From Actinomycetota bacterium (GTDB lineage: Bacteria > Actinomycetota > Geothermincolia > Geothermincolales > RBG-13-55-18): a stretch of DNA of 64,000 nt. The stretch's first letter is position 1; every line of letters begins with the position of its first letter. A program made the position numbers and the translations under genes. The DNA is taken from assembly GCA_013178005.1 (NCBI GenBank), contig JABLXL010000004.1:62001-126000 (forward strand), in the 5' to 3' direction. Below are positions 52,959 through 61,242 of the stretch, piece after piece. Below the pieces are notes generated by a model. It was not told the origin of the DNA, made no database searches, and saw only the letters and a list, made by a program, of their open reading frames with translations.

Positions 52959-53161
52959 CACCCGTTGTCTCCCTCTCCTCCATCCCTATAGTGGTTGTTG
53001 TTCCCCACAGCTTATACTTCTATGTCGATCCGCGTTGACCTTGCCGGTCCGCCATGGGGTTGAGTATCGAAATGGAATGCGGAAAAAGGGAGCCGGACGC
53101 CCCTTCGATCACGGATGCGGGCAAGGGTGCCGCATGGAGGTCCGTCGTCGGTCGGAAATCG

Positions 53162-53695
53162 TCACCCCGATCCCCCTTCTTCCTGGAAGTATTCCGCCTC
53201 CCGGAAGCGCATGAGGCGCGCGAGGAGCAGATATGGGAAACTCTGGATGAAGGTGTTGTAGGCGCGCACCGAGCCGTTGTAGTACTTGCGCGCCGCCGCC
53301 AGGTGGTTTTCCACTGTTACCGTTTCCTGGAAGAGACGCCCGAAGGCGGCATCGGCCTTGAGATCGGGATAGCTTTCCTTGAGCGCGAACACCTCGGCTA
53401 AGGCCGATGCGAGCTCCGTCTCGCGAGCCCCCTTCTCCTTCACGCCGGTGGCGGATTGGGCTTCCGCCCGCAGGCGGGCGGCTCGCTCCAACACCTGGAG
53501 CTCTTGCGTGGCATATCCCTCCGTTGTGGCGACGAGGAGGGGGACGAGCTCATGGCGCAGCTTGAGCTGCACGTCTATGTCCTTCCACGCGCGCCGCACC
53601 CGGTTGCGCAATTGCACCATGCGATTGAAGACGATGACGGTTGTCACGAGGACGAGCGACGCGCCCGCGACGAGTAAATACGCCCAGGTATCCAT
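53162..53695 (-). CDS. LemA-family protein
   Basis: A 177-residue protein with one N-terminal transmembrane helix (about 4-24). A helical LemA domain follows: VQLRNRVRRAWKDIDVQLKLRHELVPLLVATTEGY, then FGRLFQETVTVENHLAAARKYYNGSVRAYNTFIQSFP and the typical end with FREAEYFQ. The role of the family is unclear (envelope-associated). A TATAAT lies only a few bases upstream of the ATG, with no Shine-Dalgarno, so it may be read from a leaderless mRNA. Confidence 0.92.
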   Translation of the reverse strand: MDTWAYLLVAGASLVLVTTVIVFNRMVQLRNRVRRAWKDIDVQLKLRHELVPLLVATTEGYATQELQVLERAARLRAEAQSATGVKEKGARETELASALAEVFALKESYPDLKADAAFGRLFQETVTVENHLAAARKYYNGSVRAYNTFIQSFPYLLLARLMRFREAEYFQEEGGSG

Positions 53696-53704
53696 GGGAA
53701 GCAT

Positions 53705-54045
53705 TATATCAATATGTCAGCTCGGGCGATGATGCGAACGTAAATGGCGGAATTGGAAGCGGCCCCCCAGCGCGACGTGTCGCCAAACCGGCGTCAAGGG
53801 CTCAACGCCGATCGCCGGTCTTTCTCGCCTGGCGCCATGGCTTTCCCGCGAACATGATCCCCCTTAAGGCATACGTCGGCTCGCGCTATCTCCGAGCCGG
53901 TGTCAAGGGCTCCACGCAAGCCCCCACCCCTCCACCGAACGCCGTTTCCTCCCATGCACAGGATCCCCGCCCAAACACTTACGCCGCCGGACCGTCGCCG
54001 TCCTGATTTATAATGACTTAGGCTTGTTGCTTTGAAGGAGGAGGA
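53705..54045. other. Intergenic region with probable rightward promoter
   Basis: TATAAT at 54009-54014 and GGAGGAGGA before the next ATG fit the promoter and ribosome binding site of the nuclease operon. No gene seen. Confidence 0.45.
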
Positions 54046-55173
54046 ATGCCGGGATTAAGGATTCTGCATACCGCGGACGTGCATCTGGGGGCCGCCTTCC
54101 GGTTTCTGGGGACGCGCGGCCGCGAGCAGCGCGAGCATCTGAAGGCGACCTTTTCGCGCGTGGTGGACCTCGCCCTCACCGCGCACGTGGACATGCTGGT
54201 CATCGCCGGAGACCTCTTCGATGACTCCTTCCCGCCCCCCGCGCTGGTGGGCGAGGTTGAGTTCCAGCTCGGACGCCTGGATTCCGAGGGCATCTGGACC
54301 TTTATCGTGCCGGGCACCCACGACCGGCCACGGCCCGGCGGAGTATATAGCGAGGGGGTTTTCTCATCCCTTCCGCACGTGCACGTGTTCCTCGAGCCGG
54401 AGATAACCTCGGTGAGGCTGGAGTCACTTGACACGCGGGTCTACGGCTGCGCGGTGATCCGGGAAGGTCACGATGTCCTGGCCGGTTTCCACGCGCAGGG
54501 CGGGGAACGTTGGAAGGTAGGGGTCCTGCACGCCTCCTTCTTGATCCCGGGAAAGGTGGAGAGGGACGAGATGCTGGTATCGGCCCAGGGCGTCGCTTCC
54601 TCCGGCCTGCATTACCTCGCGCTGGGACACTGGCATGCCCGGGGAGATTATTCCCAGGGGGAGACCGCCGCCTTCTACAGCGGTCCGCCGGAGGCCCTGG
54701 AAATGGGCGGGGGAGAAGTCGGGTCCGTACTCATGGTGGAACTGGAGGAAGGCGCGCCGCCACGGGTGAAACCCATAGCCGTCGGTAAGCGCCGTCTGGT
54801 GCGCATGGAGATAGGAGGAGCGGAGGTGGGGGATCCGGCGGGACTCTACTCCCACCTGCGCCGCCTCGCCGACCTCGACCTCGCGCTGGAGGTGAGGATC
54901 AAGGACGCCTGGGGAGATGAGTGGTCCGGATGCGACTGGGAGGCCATGGAGGAGGAGCTGGCCCCGCTGTTCTTCCACCTCGCCCTGGTATCGGTTCCCG
55001 GGGAGGCACCCGCGCTCGACCTGGATGCCTACCCCGAGACCACGGTGATGGGACGCTTCATGCGCATAGCCGCTGAGGAGATCGCTTCCAGGGAAGGCGA
55101 GGATCTGGAGGTCGCGGAAGAGGCTCTGCGGCTGGGACTGGACGCCTTAAGGAGGAGGTCGCGCGGGATATGA
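54046..55173 (+). CDS. SbcD/YhaO-like metallophosphoesterase (DNA repair exonuclease)
   Basis: A 375-residue protein of the Mre11/SbcD superfamily. All metal-binding motifs are visible: TADVHLG (DxH, about 7-13), GDLFDD (about 56-61), GTHDRP in place of GNHD (about 89-94) and LGHWHARG (about 198-205). The cap region at the C-terminus is short, as in YhaO of Bacillus. Its partner, an SbcC-like ATPase, follows directly. Probable role: ATP-dependent processing of DNA ends. Confidence 0.9.
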   Translation: MPGLRILHTADVHLGAAFRFLGTRGREQREHLKATFSRVVDLALTAHVDMLVIAGDLFDDSFPPPALVGEVEFQLGRLDSEGIWTFIVPGTHDRPRPGGVYSEGVFSSLPHVHVFLEPEITSVRLESLDTRVYGCAVIREGHDVLAGFHAQGGERWKVGVLHASFLIPGKVERDEMLVSAQGVASSGLHYLALGHWHARGDYSQGETAAFYSGPPEALEMGGGEVGSVLMVELEEGAPPRVKPIAVGKRRLVRMEIGGAEVGDPAGLYSHLRRLADLDLALEVRIKDAWGDEWSGCDWEAMEEELAPLFFHLALVSVPGEAPALDLDAYPETTVMGRFMRIAAEEIASREGEDLEVAEEALRLGLDALRRRSRGI

Positions 55174-55252
55174 AGATGACCTCTTACCGATGGCCGGAGA
55201 GACGATCGGCCGCGCGGAGAGCCAAGGGACCCAAGGGGAGGTCGCTCGGGAC

Positions 55253-57343
55253 ATGAAGATCACCTGCATGACCCTGCGCAATTTCCGCCGTTTCCGCGAA
55301 GGGCGCCTGGAGCTGGGCGAGGGCATAAACGTGGTCAAGGGGCCGAACGAGTCCGGGAAATCCACCTTGATGCAGGCCATGATGGCGGCGCTTTTCTGGA
55401 AGGCCGACGCCGTGCGCAAGGAGGTAAGGGAGAGCGTCACCTGGGGGGAGAGCGGCGGATTCGTGCTGGAGCTCGAGGGCGAGGCGGGGGGCAGGGATTT
55501 CAGGCTGGTCAAGGACTTCGCGGCAAAGAAGGCCCACCTGGTGTGGGGAGACCTCGATACCCACGACCACGCCCGCATCGAGGAGGCGGTGCGCGAATGG
55601 CTGGGTTTGGGCTCCGAGGCGGCTTACCGTTCCACCGCGGGCATAAGGCAGGACGAAGTCGCGGCCATTGCGGCGGGCAGGAACGAGCTCGGGCGCAGCC
55701 TGCATGCCGCCATGAGCGGTTCCGACGGCGGCGTGCCGGCGCTGGAGGCGGTCAAGGACCTCGAACGCGAGCTGGCGGAGCTTCTGCGGGGCACGCGGGG
55801 GACGGCCAAGAACCCCGGGCCGCTGGCGCGGGCGGAAGAGGAAATCGGGGAGAAAGAGGCGAGAAAAGAGGAGTTGTCCAGGGCGGCGCGGGAGAGGCGC
55901 GACGCGCGTCGCCGCCTTGAGGAGATAACCGCTGAGAGCGAGCGGGTGCGGGACAGGCTCGAGACCCTGGCGGGCCTTATAGCGGATTCGGAGGAAAGGG
56001 CGGATATCGAGGAGGACATAGAGGATTTCCACCGCCGCTACCGGCAATTGGAATCCGCCGCTGCCCTGATCGCCGAAGACGCGCGCCTGCGCGAGGAGGA
56101 GGAGAAGTTCGCCGGACTGAAAAGCGTGTTGGAGCACAAGCGTGGCGAGCTTGAGGAGCTGGAGCTGAAGCGCGCGGGGATCGCCGAGGGCGTGGCGGTG
56201 CTGGGGAGGCGCCTGGAGGAGGCGCGCCGCGCTCGTTACCGACGGTGGGCGCCCTATCTCCTCGTCGCCGGGATTACCCTCATCCTCGTGGGGCTCGCCG
56301 GCGTCACCCTCTCCCCGTATATGCTGCTGGCATCGGCGGCGGGCGCCGGGCTGGCGATCGCCGCCCTCTTTCCGGGCGGGTACCTCTCCTTCCTCAGGCG
56401 GGGAGGGGAGCTGGATGCCATCCAGGCGCAGATGGAGGAGCTCCAGGCGCGCGGCGTCGAGGTGGAACGAGGTATCGAAAAGATAACCGCGGCGGCGGGT
56501 TGTGGAACCGCCCGCCGGTTCATGGAGATGAAGGTCGCCTACCTGGAGTTGCTGTCGCGTCGCAAGGAGATCGCGGACAAGCTGGAGGTGCTGGTGCCCG
56601 AAGGCGAGATGTCGGCGGTGGAAAAGGAGGCGCGGCGCCTGGCCTCCGAGGTTAGCCTGCGCGAGAGGCGCTTGAAGGAGCTGCGCGGGCGCACGGTGGA
56701 GGGCGCCGGGCTCCAGGAGGCCGTAAGGGAGAGGGATTCCCTGCGCGCGAGGCTCGACGCCCTCAACGAGGAACGCATACGCCTGGAGGTCATTCTGGGG
56801 GAGGAGGGGACCGAAGAGGAGCTGTTGCGTCTGGAAGAAGAGCTGGCGTACCTGCGCGAGCGTGGTTCGCGACTGGCGCGGCGCGCCGCGGCGCTTGAGT
56901 TGGCCCTGTCGTGGTTGGAAAAAGCTGCCAGGGACGTCCTGTCCTCGGTGGCGCGAAGGCTGGAAGATATGACCGGATCGTACATAAGCCGCATAACCGA
57001 TGGGCGTTACGAGCGGGTGAGGATGGACGAGGGCGGCCTCGGGATATCGGTGTGGTCGGAGGAGAAGGGGGATATGGTTCCGCCGGAGGCCTTGAGCCGC
57101 GGCACCGTGGACCAGGTTTACCTAGCGACCCGGCTTTCCCTGGTGGAGATCATCTGCGGTGATCGGCGCCCTCCCCTGCTTCTGGACGACCCCTTCGTGA
57201 CCTTCGATCCCCGCCGGCTGGATAGGGCCATGCGGGTGATGAGGGACTTCTCGCGGGGCAGGCAAACGGTGATCTTCACCTGCGGTGACCATTACGATGC
57301 TTACGCCGACCGCATCGTGGAACTTGGCCAGGCGGTATCCTAA
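55253..57343 (+). CDS. YhaN/SbcC-like ABC-type ATPase with a transmembrane hairpin
   Basis: About 696 residues; the ATG at 55253 follows GGGGAGG. The N-terminal ATPase half has the Walker A motif GPNESGKST (about 30-38) and the C-terminal half the Walker B LLLDDPFVTFD with signature LSRGTVDQVYLATRLSL. Long coiled-coil arms lie between them. In the middle (about 330-385) two hydrophobic helices (YLLVAGITLILVGLAG and MLLASAAGAGLAIAAL) replace the zinc hook of Rad50/SbcC, as in YhaN. The complex with the preceding nuclease may therefore sit at the membrane. Confidence 0.9.
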   Translation: MKITCMTLRNFRRFREGRLELGEGINVVKGPNESGKSTLMQAMMAALFWKADAVRKEVRESVTWGESGGFVLELEGEAGGRDFRLVKDFAAKKAHLVWGDLDTHDHARIEEAVREWLGLGSEAAYRSTAGIRQDEVAAIAAGRNELGRSLHAAMSGSDGGVPALEAVKDLERELAELLRGTRGTAKNPGPLARAEEEIGEKEARKEELSRAARERRDARRRLEEITAESERVRDRLETLAGLIADSEERADIEEDIEDFHRRYRQLESAAALIAEDARLREEEEKFAGLKSVLEHKRGELEELELKRAGIAEGVAVLGRRLEEARRARYRRWAPYLLVAGITLILVGLAGVTLSPYMLLASAAGAGLAIAALFPGGYLSFLRRGGELDAIQAQMEELQARGVEVERGIEKITAAAGCGTARRFMEMKVAYLELLSRRKEIADKLEVLVPEGEMSAVEKEARRLASEVSLRERRLKELRGRTVEGAGLQEAVRERDSLRARLDALNEERIRLEVILGEEGTEEELLRLEEELAYLRERGSRLARRAAALELALSWLEKAARDVLSSVARRLEDMTGSYISRITDGRYERVRMDEGGLGISVWSEEKGDMVPPEALSRGTVDQVYLATRLSLVEIICGDRRPPLLLDDPFVTFDPRRLDRAMRVMRDFSRGRQTVIFTCGDHYDAYADRIVELGQAVS

Positions 57344-57386
57344 AGAGGTCTTGGAAAGAGCAGGCTTGGAGGGGGCTGCTTGAGGG

Positions 57387-57908
57387 ATGAGCCTTCGGGA
57401 GCGGTTTGAGGATTATCGCGGACGCATAAGGTTCGCCGATCTCGACCTGGCCTCCCGCACCATGGCCATGTTGTGGCTGGATATCTTCCGGGAGCGCGTT
57501 ATACGCAATTGCTTTCCTCGCGTGGCCTCCCGCAGCCTGGTGGACGATGTGTCGGCGGTCATCAACTCGACCTTCCTGGAGGGCTACATACTGGCGCGCG
57601 CGGCGCAGGGAGAGGGGCCGGATCAGGTGCTTTTCACTGATCCCGAGAGGCCTCAGTCGGTGGAGCGGGGAGTGGAGAGGCTGCGGCTCATGTACGAGGA
57701 GGAGGTGGTGGGCGCGGCGCCTTTCGCGGACGAACCCATGGGGGTGGAGTCGCTTGCCGAGTCGCTGGTACGCGAGGCGGCCTACGGGCCGGAGATGATC
57801 CGCCTGGAGGAGAGGGAGTTGGTGAAGGTGTACCTCATTTACGCCTTGTGGGCCGGGTACAAGCTGGCCTGTTTCGAAAGGAGGCTCTGCGGCGGCGGGC
57901 GCGCCTGA
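57387..57908 (+). CDS. Unknown protein in the YhaO/YhaN operon
   Basis: A 173-residue acidic, largely helical protein with no signal peptide or membrane helix; GGAGGGGGC precedes the ATG. No motif points to a family. It is 43 bp after the SbcC-like gene and in the same direction, so it is probably co-transcribed. A role linked to the nuclease-ATPase pair is only inferred from position. Confidence 0.72.
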   Translation: MSLRERFEDYRGRIRFADLDLASRTMAMLWLDIFRERVIRNCFPRVASRSLVDDVSAVINSTFLEGYILARAAQGEGPDQVLFTDPERPQSVERGVERLRLMYEEEVVGAAPFADEPMGVESLAESLVREAAYGPEMIRLEERELVKVYLIYALWAGYKLACFERRLCGGGRA

Positions 57909-58098
57909 ACTGGGAAAGCGTCTACCCCGACACGTGCGAAAAACGGCTCGGGCGTTTCCTGGACAGTCTGCGCCGGCACGCGGGTGGCGCATTTCGGAGG
58001 CGCCATGGGCATCGGAACGGTCGTGGAAGCGGGTGAAGCCCGGCGGACAGCACGGACGCCCGGAAGCGCGTGTAGCGGGCAGGAGAGGAGGTAAGAAG

Positions 58099-58668
58099 TT
58101 GAAGACGAGGAGAAACCCCTCGACCCTCTTTCTTCCCAAGCCGGTGGCGCTGATCAGCTCAGCGCATGCCGGAAGGGTCAACGTAATGACGGCCGCCTGG
58201 GTGAACGTGGTATGCATGGAGCCGCCCCAGGTGGCGGTGGCGGTGAGGGAGAGCAGGCTGACCCACGAGATCATCCAGGCGAGCGGCGAATTCGTGGTCA
58301 ACGTGCCCTCCCATGACCTGTGGCGCGCGGTGGATATGTGCGGGATGGTGTCGGGGAGGGATCAGGACAAGTTCGCGCTCGCCGGCTTGACGCGAGAGCG
58401 CGCCGCCGAGGTGGCGGCACCGATGGTGGCGGAATGCCCGCTTAACATCGAATGCCGCGTGTCCGCCTCCCTCCCCCTCGGATCGCACACCCTTTTCGTG
58501 GGCATGGTGCTCGCGGTGCACCTGGAGGAGGACTGCATGGGGGAGAAGGGATCGATAAAGGTGGAGAGCTTCCGGCCCTACGTGTTGAACCACCGCGAGT
58601 ACTGGTCCATGGGCAGGCGCCTGGGGTCCTTCGGGGAGACGGCCGCCGAGCTCGAGGTTATACCATAG
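58099..58668 (+). CDS. Flavin reductase-like FMN-binding protein
   Basis: A 189-residue protein of the flavin reductase-like family (split beta-barrel). A TTG start at 58099 follows GGAGAGGAGG, whereas the longer frame has no site. The core reads FLPKPVALISSAHAGRVNVMTAAWVNVVCMEPPQVAVAVRESRLTHEII, as in FMN-binding reductases, then FVVNVP. The present 3' end (ELEVIP, stop) is not original: a second copy of its last 130 bp lies just downstream with a longer end. Confidence 0.87.
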   Translation: MKTRRNPSTLFLPKPVALISSAHAGRVNVMTAAWVNVVCMEPPQVAVAVRESRLTHEIIQASGEFVVNVPSHDLWRAVDMCGMVSGRDQDKFALAGLTRERAAEVAAPMVAECPLNIECRVSASLPLGSHTLFVGMVLAVHLEEDCMGEKGSIKVESFRPYVLNHREYWSMGRRLGSFGETAAELEVIP

Positions 58669-58833
58669 GGGGAAGTAAGAGCGCCGTCCGTGGCGCGCCT
58701 CAAGGAGGACTGCATGGGGAGAAGGGATCGATAAAGGTGGAGAGCTTCCGGCCCTACGTGTTGAACCACCGCGAGTACTGGTCCATGGGCAGGCGCCTGG
58801 GGTCCTTCGGGGAGACGGCCGCCGAGCTCGAGG
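58527..58833 (+). repeat. Tandem duplication of the flavin reductase gene's 3' end
   Basis: 58527-58657 is repeated at 58704-58833, identical except for one G lost from a run of G near 58717. The intervening 46 bp are unrelated. The second copy continues in frame with the gene's phase ([20 protein letters not shown], stop), which looks like the original C-terminus overlapping the next start codon. Confidence 0.9.
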
Positions 58834-58879
58834 CCATACGGCGCCATTGCAGGCTCGGGGTGGAGGAGGGCGGTCAGGG

Positions 58880-59491
58880 ATGTTGAGCCGCCTGCGCTTC
58901 GCGCTCTCCCACCCCGATATCATGTATTACCAGCGCGTTCTGCGCCGAAAGGGGGTGGAATGCGGCCCTTACGTGTGGATCTCGGCGCGTCCGGACGTGG
59001 CCCTGGCGGGAGAATCCACCTGCGTTATCGGGGACGGCACCTTCATCCCCACCCCGGTGCAGATAAGGGGCAACGATCGTGGGCGCATAATCATCGGGAA
59101 GAACTGTTCCCTGGACACGCTGGCGAGGCTCTTCGCCGCCAACGACGCCACCCTGCTGCTGGAGGACGGCGTGGCCATCGGGCCCTACAACATCATCAAC
59201 GCCTTCGACGACTGCATCATCCGTAAAAACAGCATGCTCGGCCCTTACGTGAACATAAATTGCGCGGATCATGGCATGGCCTTGGGGGAGCCCATGCGCT
59301 TCCAGCAGGGCAGCTACGGCCCGGTGGTCATCGAGGAAGACTGCTGGATAGGCTCCCATTCCGTGATCCTCAAGGGGGTGACGGTGGGAGCCGGCGCGGT
59401 GGTCGCGGCGGGGGCGGTGGTGACGCGCGACGTGCCCTCGCTCTCCATCGTCGGCGGCGTGCCCGCCAGGGTCATCGGTCACCGCGGGTGA
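58880..59491 (+). CDS. Hexapeptide-repeat (LbH) acyltransferase
   Basis: A 203-residue protein built on a left-handed beta-helix, with I-x-x-G type hexapeptide turns throughout ([26 protein letters not shown]). The end has [42 protein letters not shown], the classic signature of acetyl-/acyltransferases of the maltose/virginiamycin type. The active-site histidine is probably in [10 protein letters not shown] (about 130). The ATG at 58880 is the first after the ribosome binding site and overlaps the original flavin reductase stop. Confidence 0.92.
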   Translation: MLSRLRFALSHPDIMYYQRVLRRKGVECGPYVWISARPDVALAGESTCVIGDGTFIPTPVQIRGNDRGRIIIGKNCSLDTLARLFAANDATLLLEDGVAIGPYNIINAFDDCIIRKNSMLGPYVNINCADHGMALGEPMRFQQGSYGPVVIEEDCWIGSHSVILKGVTVGAGAVVAAGAVVTRDVPSLSIVGGVPARVIGHRG

Positions 59492-59633
59492 AGCGCCGAT
59501 CGAGGAGCGATCCCGTCTCCGGAGGCGTAATTTACCAAAATATACCTCATACCCTGTTCGACTGCCCGCGTGAAATCGGAATACGGCGGAAGAGGCCTAG
59601 AGCTCTGTGCCGTGTCCCCCGCCGGCACCGCTC

Positions 59634-61115
59634 TCAAAGGTCCTTGGGACGCATGTCCAGGACGCGGTAAGCCTTCAGGGCTACGGTGGGGTCGTAGATC
59701 TCCTCCATGGCCACGAATTCCACCTTGGCGCGCATCTCCACCGCGGTGATGAGCTTGGTCACCACGTCGTTTTCGATCTTGGCCTTGTCGAAACCCTCCA
59801 TGGGAGCGATCTTCACCACCAGCTCGTCCGGGGAATAGGGGTCCGAGAGGTCCCGCTTGGTGAAGATGATCTGGTACTCCTTCACCCCCGGGGTGTTGGC
59901 CACCTCGTCCCGCAGGATCTCCGGGTTGATGAGGGTGCCCTTGAGGTTCACCAGCTCAGAGGTGCGGGTGGCGTAGGTGCTTCCCACCGCGATGATGGAT
60001 CGCTCCACGTTGCGGCCGCAGTGGGGGCAGGTCTCATGGGTGAGCGCGCCCAGGTCCCCGATGACGTAGCGCAGCAGCACGGTGCCGCGGCGGTTGAGGT
60101 GGGTGATGGTGAGCAGTCCCCTTTCCCCGTCCGGCAGCCTCTTGCCCGTCTGTTCGTCCACCACCTCGAAGAAATACAGGTTGGGCGCGGGGTTATGGCA
60201 TCCGCTGAAATCGGTGCACTCCGGCATGGCGCCCTGCATCTCGGTGAACCCGTAGGAGTTGGAGACGAAGGGGTCCTCGGCGCCCATGTTCATGAGGCGC
60301 TGCCGCATGTCGTCGCGCATGCCCTTGGGGCAGGCCTCGCCGAGGGCCTGGATGTGCTTGGTGGCCGAGAAGTCCCGCCCCTGCTCTTCCGCCTTCATGA
60401 TCAGGCGGCGGATGAAGCTGGCGATGCCCAGCCACACCTCGGCTTTGCCCCTTTCGATGAGATCGATGGCGTAGTCCATGGAGCGGTGCACGGGGAACTC
60501 GGGATAGGTCATGCCCGTGCAGCCGAACATGTTGAGGCTGCCGAGGCCCATCATCCCGATGTCCCTGGCGCGGAAGAAGCCGATGTGGGGCACGGGGCCC
60601 AGGGGGAAGAGGTTGATCCCCCGCGCGTAGGGCGGGAACCCCCCGAGCTTGATCCCCCGGAAGAGCATCTGCCATATGCCGTGGGCGTCGTGGATGGTGT
60701 TCCAGAACGGGGTGGGGACCCCGGTGGTGGAGCCGGTGGTGTAAGTGACCTCGAAGATCCAGTCGTAAAGGGTGGGGTTGGAGGGCTTGAGCTTGAAGGC
60801 GTCGGGCTCCGCCATATAGTCCTTCTTGTAGGTGAGGGGGAGCTTCTCCAGGTCATCCAGGGTCTGGATGTCCCCCGGCTCTATTCCTTGCTCCGCGAAG
60901 AGGCGCTTGTAGTAGTCATGTCCGTCCCATACCCATTCCATCTGGCGCTTGAACAGCTCGTCCTGCATGGCGCGGATGCGGTCCTGGGGCCAGAAGGTGG
61001 GATCGTCGTCCTCGGCGTAAAGCGGTATGCTCTGGATGTAGCGCCGCGTGTTCTCCGGGGTTACCGCAGCTTTTTCATAGGTGCCGTCGTCCTTGGGAAT
61101 GTAGAGAACGCTCAT
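59634..61115 (-). CDS. Phenylacetate-CoA ligase-like AMP-forming enzyme
   Basis: A 493-residue acyl-adenylate-forming enzyme of the PaaK family. The AMP-binding loop is YTTGSTTGVPTPFW (about 145-158). The acceptor region SYGFTEMQGAMPEC (about 290-303) and RYVIGDLG (about 350) are also visible. A Cys-rich CPHCGRNVER (about 361-370) may bind zinc, as in several PaaK-like ligases. It activates an aryl or acyl acid as CoA thioester; the substrate is unknown and no degradation genes are adjacent. Confidence 0.9.
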   Translation of the reverse strand: MSVLYIPKDDGTYEKAAVTPENTRRYIQSIPLYAEDDDPTFWPQDRIRAMQDELFKRQMEWVWDGHDYYKRLFAEQGIEPGDIQTLDDLEKLPLTYKKDYMAEPDAFKLKPSNPTLYDWIFEVTYTTGSTTGVPTPFWNTIHDAHGIWQMLFRGIKLGGFPPYARGINLFPLGPVPHIGFFRARDIGMMGLGSLNMFGCTGMTYPEFPVHRSMDYAIDLIERGKAEVWLGIASFIRRLIMKAEEQGRDFSATKHIQALGEACPKGMRDDMRQRLMNMGAEDPFVSNSYGFTEMQGAMPECTDFSGCHNPAPNLYFFEVVDEQTGKRLPDGERGLLTITHLNRRGTVLLRYVIGDLGALTHETCPHCGRNVERSIIAVGSTYATRTSELVNLKGTLINPEILRDEVANTPGVKEYQIIFTKRDLSDPYSPDELVVKIAPMEGFDKAKIENDVVTKLITAVEMRAKVEFVAMEEIYDPTVALKAYRVLDMRPKDL

Positions 61116-61242
61116 GATAGCCTACCCCCTTGTCCTGTGGAAACTCCATCCCTGCTTGGCCGTCCATTGCGGACGGCGATTCAGCCTAGACGCAAAGATT
61201 CTAACCCCATCTGAGGGAGGCTGGCAATAACCTGACGAAGAG

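Noticed and set aside
59607-61214. 535-residue frame on the plus strand
   Set aside because: Antisense to the phenylacetate-CoA ligase-like gene.
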